This document shows positions 62,116 to 64,000 of a stretch of DNA of 64,000 nucleotides, in pieces. The DNA is taken from contig CAYJGZ010000003.1 in assembly GCA_964370045.1 (NCBI GenBank), forward strand, positions 62,001-126,000. Reading direction: 5' to 3'. The first letter of the stretch is position 1; each line of letters starts with the position of its first letter. The DNA comes from JAAYCI01 sp964370045 (GTDB lineage: Bacteria > Bacillota > Clostridia > Oscillospirales > Ruminococcaceae). The notes below the pieces were generated by a model. The model searched no databases, was not told where the DNA came from, and saw nothing but the letters and a program-made list of their open reading frames with translations. The position numbers were made by a program, and so were the translations under genes.

Positions 62116-62952
62116 TTGCTGGCAAAGGCGCTAAAACGTTTTTATCTTGTGCTTCTGTTCTCCTTTTTGTACGTTCCCATTGCGGTGATGATTGTGTTTT
62201 CTTTCAACGAAAACGACAGCCGTACAAACTTTACCGGCTTTTCATTGGAGTGGTATCAGCGGCTTTTCCGCAACGACGAGGTGCTGAGCGCACTTGCGCT
62301 GAGCGTGATGCTTGCGCTCATATCCGCCATCATCGCTACCGCCCTGGGCACCATGGCGGCGCTGGGCATAAACCGCATGAGGGGCGGCTTTAGAACACTT
62401 ATAATGAACATCAGCTACATACCCATTGTAAACCCCGAGATACTCACCGGCGTTTCCATGATGCTTTTGTTTGTAGTGTTCAAAAATATATTTGCTTATT
62501 TTGGGCTTACTGCCGTGTCGGACACGCTTATCGGCCTGCCCAGCCTGCTCATTGCGCACATCACGTTCAGTGTGCCGTATGTGCTGTTCAACGTAAGCCC
62601 AAAGCTACGCCAGATGGACCACAACCTATACGAGGCGGCGCTGGACCTGGGCTGTAACGAGCGGCAGGCGTTTTTCAAGGTGGTACTGCCCGAAATTATG
62701 CCTGCGGTGCTGTCCAGCTTTCTCATTTGCCTCACCTACTCGGTGGACGACTTTACGATAAGCTATTTCACCTCCGGCAACCTGCAAACACTTCCCATAG
62801 CCATCTACTCCATGACACGCAGGCGTGTCAGCCCCGAAATAAACGCACTGTCCGCAATTATGTTCGTGACAATTTTGCTTATCATTATAGTGGCAAACTA
62901 CCGTGAGAGCGCGGCGGCAAGGCGCAAGCAGGGCCGCAGGGTGAGGGCATAG
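62116..62952 (+). CDS. potC: Polyamine ABC transporter permease PotC
   Basis: A 278-residue permease with six helices. It starts at a TTG (62116) immediately after the potB stop, with GAGGGGGTG upstream, and reads LLFSFLYVPIAVMIVFSFNENDS, a typical PotC opening. The EAA loop is EAALDLGCNERQAFFKVVLPEIMPA near residue 175. The substrate-binding protein gene potD, which normally follows, is not seen before the next gene. Confidence 0.9.
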   Translation: MLAKALKRFYLVLLFSFLYVPIAVMIVFSFNENDSRTNFTGFSLEWYQRLFRNDEVLSALALSVMLALISAIIATALGTMAALGINRMRGGFRTLIMNISYIPIVNPEILTGVSMMLLFVVFKNIFAYFGLTAVSDTLIGLPSLLIAHITFSVPYVLFNVSPKLRQMDHNLYEAALDLGCNERQAFFKVVLPEIMPAVLSSFLICLTYSVDDFTISYFTSGNLQTLPIAIYSMTRRRVSPEINALSAIMFVTILLIIIVANYRESAAARRKQGRRVRA

Positions 62953-63058
62953 ATGTATTAGGCAGTGCCTATGTATCCTTTTTCATCGCCACTTGTGGTA
63001 CTTTTGTGTCGTCATCTCAAAAAATCATTCCGACTTTAGCAAACAGGGAGGATTAACA

Positions 63059-64000
63059 ATGAACAAGGGGTTTTTACGTAGCATTTTTGCAAAAACAGTC
63101 GTATTTGTCCTGCTTTTCAGCCTTGTGGCGATGCCTGTATACGCACAGGGCACTGCGCAGGATACACAGCAGTCCATACCGCACGAGGAGCTTATTGTCG
63201 CAGAGGTGGACGACGAGGTCATCTCCTGCGGTGATTTTTCCAATGGGCTTGCGGTGGTGAGACGTGCGGACCAAGCATTCGGCTTTATGAACACAAGCGG
63301 CGAGGTTGTCATTGATTTTGCCTACTCGGTTGTGCTAAATTTTGTGGATGGCCTTGCGGCGGTTCGGGATGTAAACGGAATGTGGGGATTCATAGACACC
63401 ACAGGTGCTGCCATAACCGACTTTGAATACTACAATGTCGGCTCCTTTTCGGAGGGCTTTGCGTCGGTGCAAAAAGAAGAAGACGGCAACTGGGGCGTTA
63501 TAAACGAAAAGGGCGAAGTTGTCATAGACTTTGTCCACCCCTATGTTTCCATGTTTTCAGACGGGCTTGCGCTTGTGGAAAACGAGGAGAAAAAGTACGG
63601 ATACATAAACACAAGCAATGAGCTTGTTATTGATTATGATTACCGCAGGGCATTTTCCTTTTCGGAGGGGCTTGCCGCCGTGCAAAACGACGAGGAAATG
63701 TGGGGCTACATAAATACCTCGGGCGATGTAGTCATTGATTTTGATTTTTATTTTGCTCTCTCATTCACGGAGGGGCGTGCTGCTGTCACAAACGAAAACG
63801 ACCTGCGGGGATATATCGACCCCACGGGTGAAGTTGTGATAGATTATGAATACTCGACCGCTATGCCATTTACAGACGGATTTGCGGTGGTACAGCGCCC
63901 GGACAGTGAGCACTACTACGGTGCTATAAACACAATGGGCGAGCTTACCGTCGATTTTAACTACGACACCATATGGCCGTATGAAGAGGGTCTTGCGGCG
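63059..64000 (+). CDS. Secreted WG-repeat protein (partial)
   Basis: The gene starts at an ATG with GGGAGG upstream and runs off the right edge after 314 codons. A signal peptide is clear (basic start, hydrophobic residues 10-25, cleavage near VYAQG). From about residue 50 on there are at least six repeats of some 48 residues, each with an F-S/T-D/E-G-L/F-A-V element and a Y/W-G-Y/F-I-N/D-T-S/T-G-E-V-V-I-D-F/Y element, which is the WG (beta-propeller-like) repeat. It probably stays at the cell surface or outside; partner unknown. It follows potC by 106 bases where potD would be expected. Confidence 0.85.
   Translation, partial: MNKGFLRSIFAKTVVFVLLFSLVAMPVYAQGTAQDTQQSIPHEELIVAEVDDEVISCGDFSNGLAVVRRADQAFGFMNTSGEVVIDFAYSVVLNFVDGLAAVRDVNGMWGFIDTTGAAITDFEYYNVGSFSEGFASVQKEEDGNWGVINEKGEVVIDFVHPYVSMFSDGLALVENEEKKYGYINTSNELVIDYDYRRAFSFSEGLAAVQNDEEMWGYINTSGDVVIDFDFYFALSFTEGRAAVTNENDLRGYIDPTGEVVIDYEYSTAMPFTDGFAVVQRPDSEHYYGAINTMGELTVDFNYDTIWPYEEGLAA

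Overview
The window looks like chromosomal DNA of an anaerobic Firmicute, most likely a member of the Clostridia. This is inferred from two T-box leaders, good Shine-Dalgarno sites, GTG and TTG starts, an NfnAB-type electron-bifurcating transhydrogenase, an orphan corrinoid protein, and the yceD-rpmF pair. No rRNA, CRISPR array, phage or transposase gene was seen.

Layout. 1-1.3 kb: start of an ABC exporter (minus, cut by the window edge) and a DUF1847 protein. 1.4-7.3 kb: branched-chain amino acid locus, with a consensus promoter and Ile-type T-box leading into ilvB-ilvN-ilvC, then a terminator, a palindromic repeat and ilvD. 7.4-16 kb: a small membrane protein, nfnA-nfnB plus a cation diffusion facilitator, an aminotransferase, queH, nagA and an acyl-ACP thioesterase. 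16.3-19.3 kb (minus): aroD, a DUF512 radical-SAM protein, rpmF and yceD. 19.9-25.3 kb: a RiPP-like island made of a 48-aa precursor with a lasso-type leader, a terminator hairpin and an asparagine-synthetase-like cyclase without the glutaminase cysteine; opposite it lie a SnoaL-like double-domain protein and an ABC ATPase/permease pair. 25.3-31.1 kb (minus): a cytidylate-kinase-like protein, MATE exporter, tRNA-Pro(GGG), an SBF/Acr3-like transporter, ilvA with its own T-box, and the corrinoid protein.

31.6-59.2 kb is a capsule/exopolysaccharide locus made of two converging operons that meet at a terminator near 41.3 kb. The plus operon starts at a consensus promoter and encodes a methyltransferase, a coiled-coil kinase-like protein, the initiating sugar-phosphate transferase, a glycosyltransferase, the WlbA/WlbB/WlbC sugar enzymes, and a large membrane protein split by an in-frame stop. 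The minus operon encodes a UDP-GlcNAc dehydrogenase, deacetylase-like, GNAT and WbqC proteins, a UDP-sugar 2-epimerase, three glycosyltransferases, AsnB and an AsnB-like protein, flippase, pyruvyl transferase, an Fe-S F420-beta-type protein, an acetyltransferase and a polymerase. Together the two halves hold the full enzyme set for UDP-2,3-diacetamido-2,3-dideoxy-mannuronic acid.

59.2-64 kb: a decayed ridA pseudogene, a long gene-poor leader, potABC (polyamine uptake, no potD seen) and a secreted WG-repeat protein that runs off the window.

The most interesting items are the lasso-like precursor/cyclase pair lacking the usual protease genes nearby, a dispersed foldback repeat family of four copies plus a fragment, the split WbdD-like methyltransferase/kinase pair, and the stop-interrupted membrane protein.
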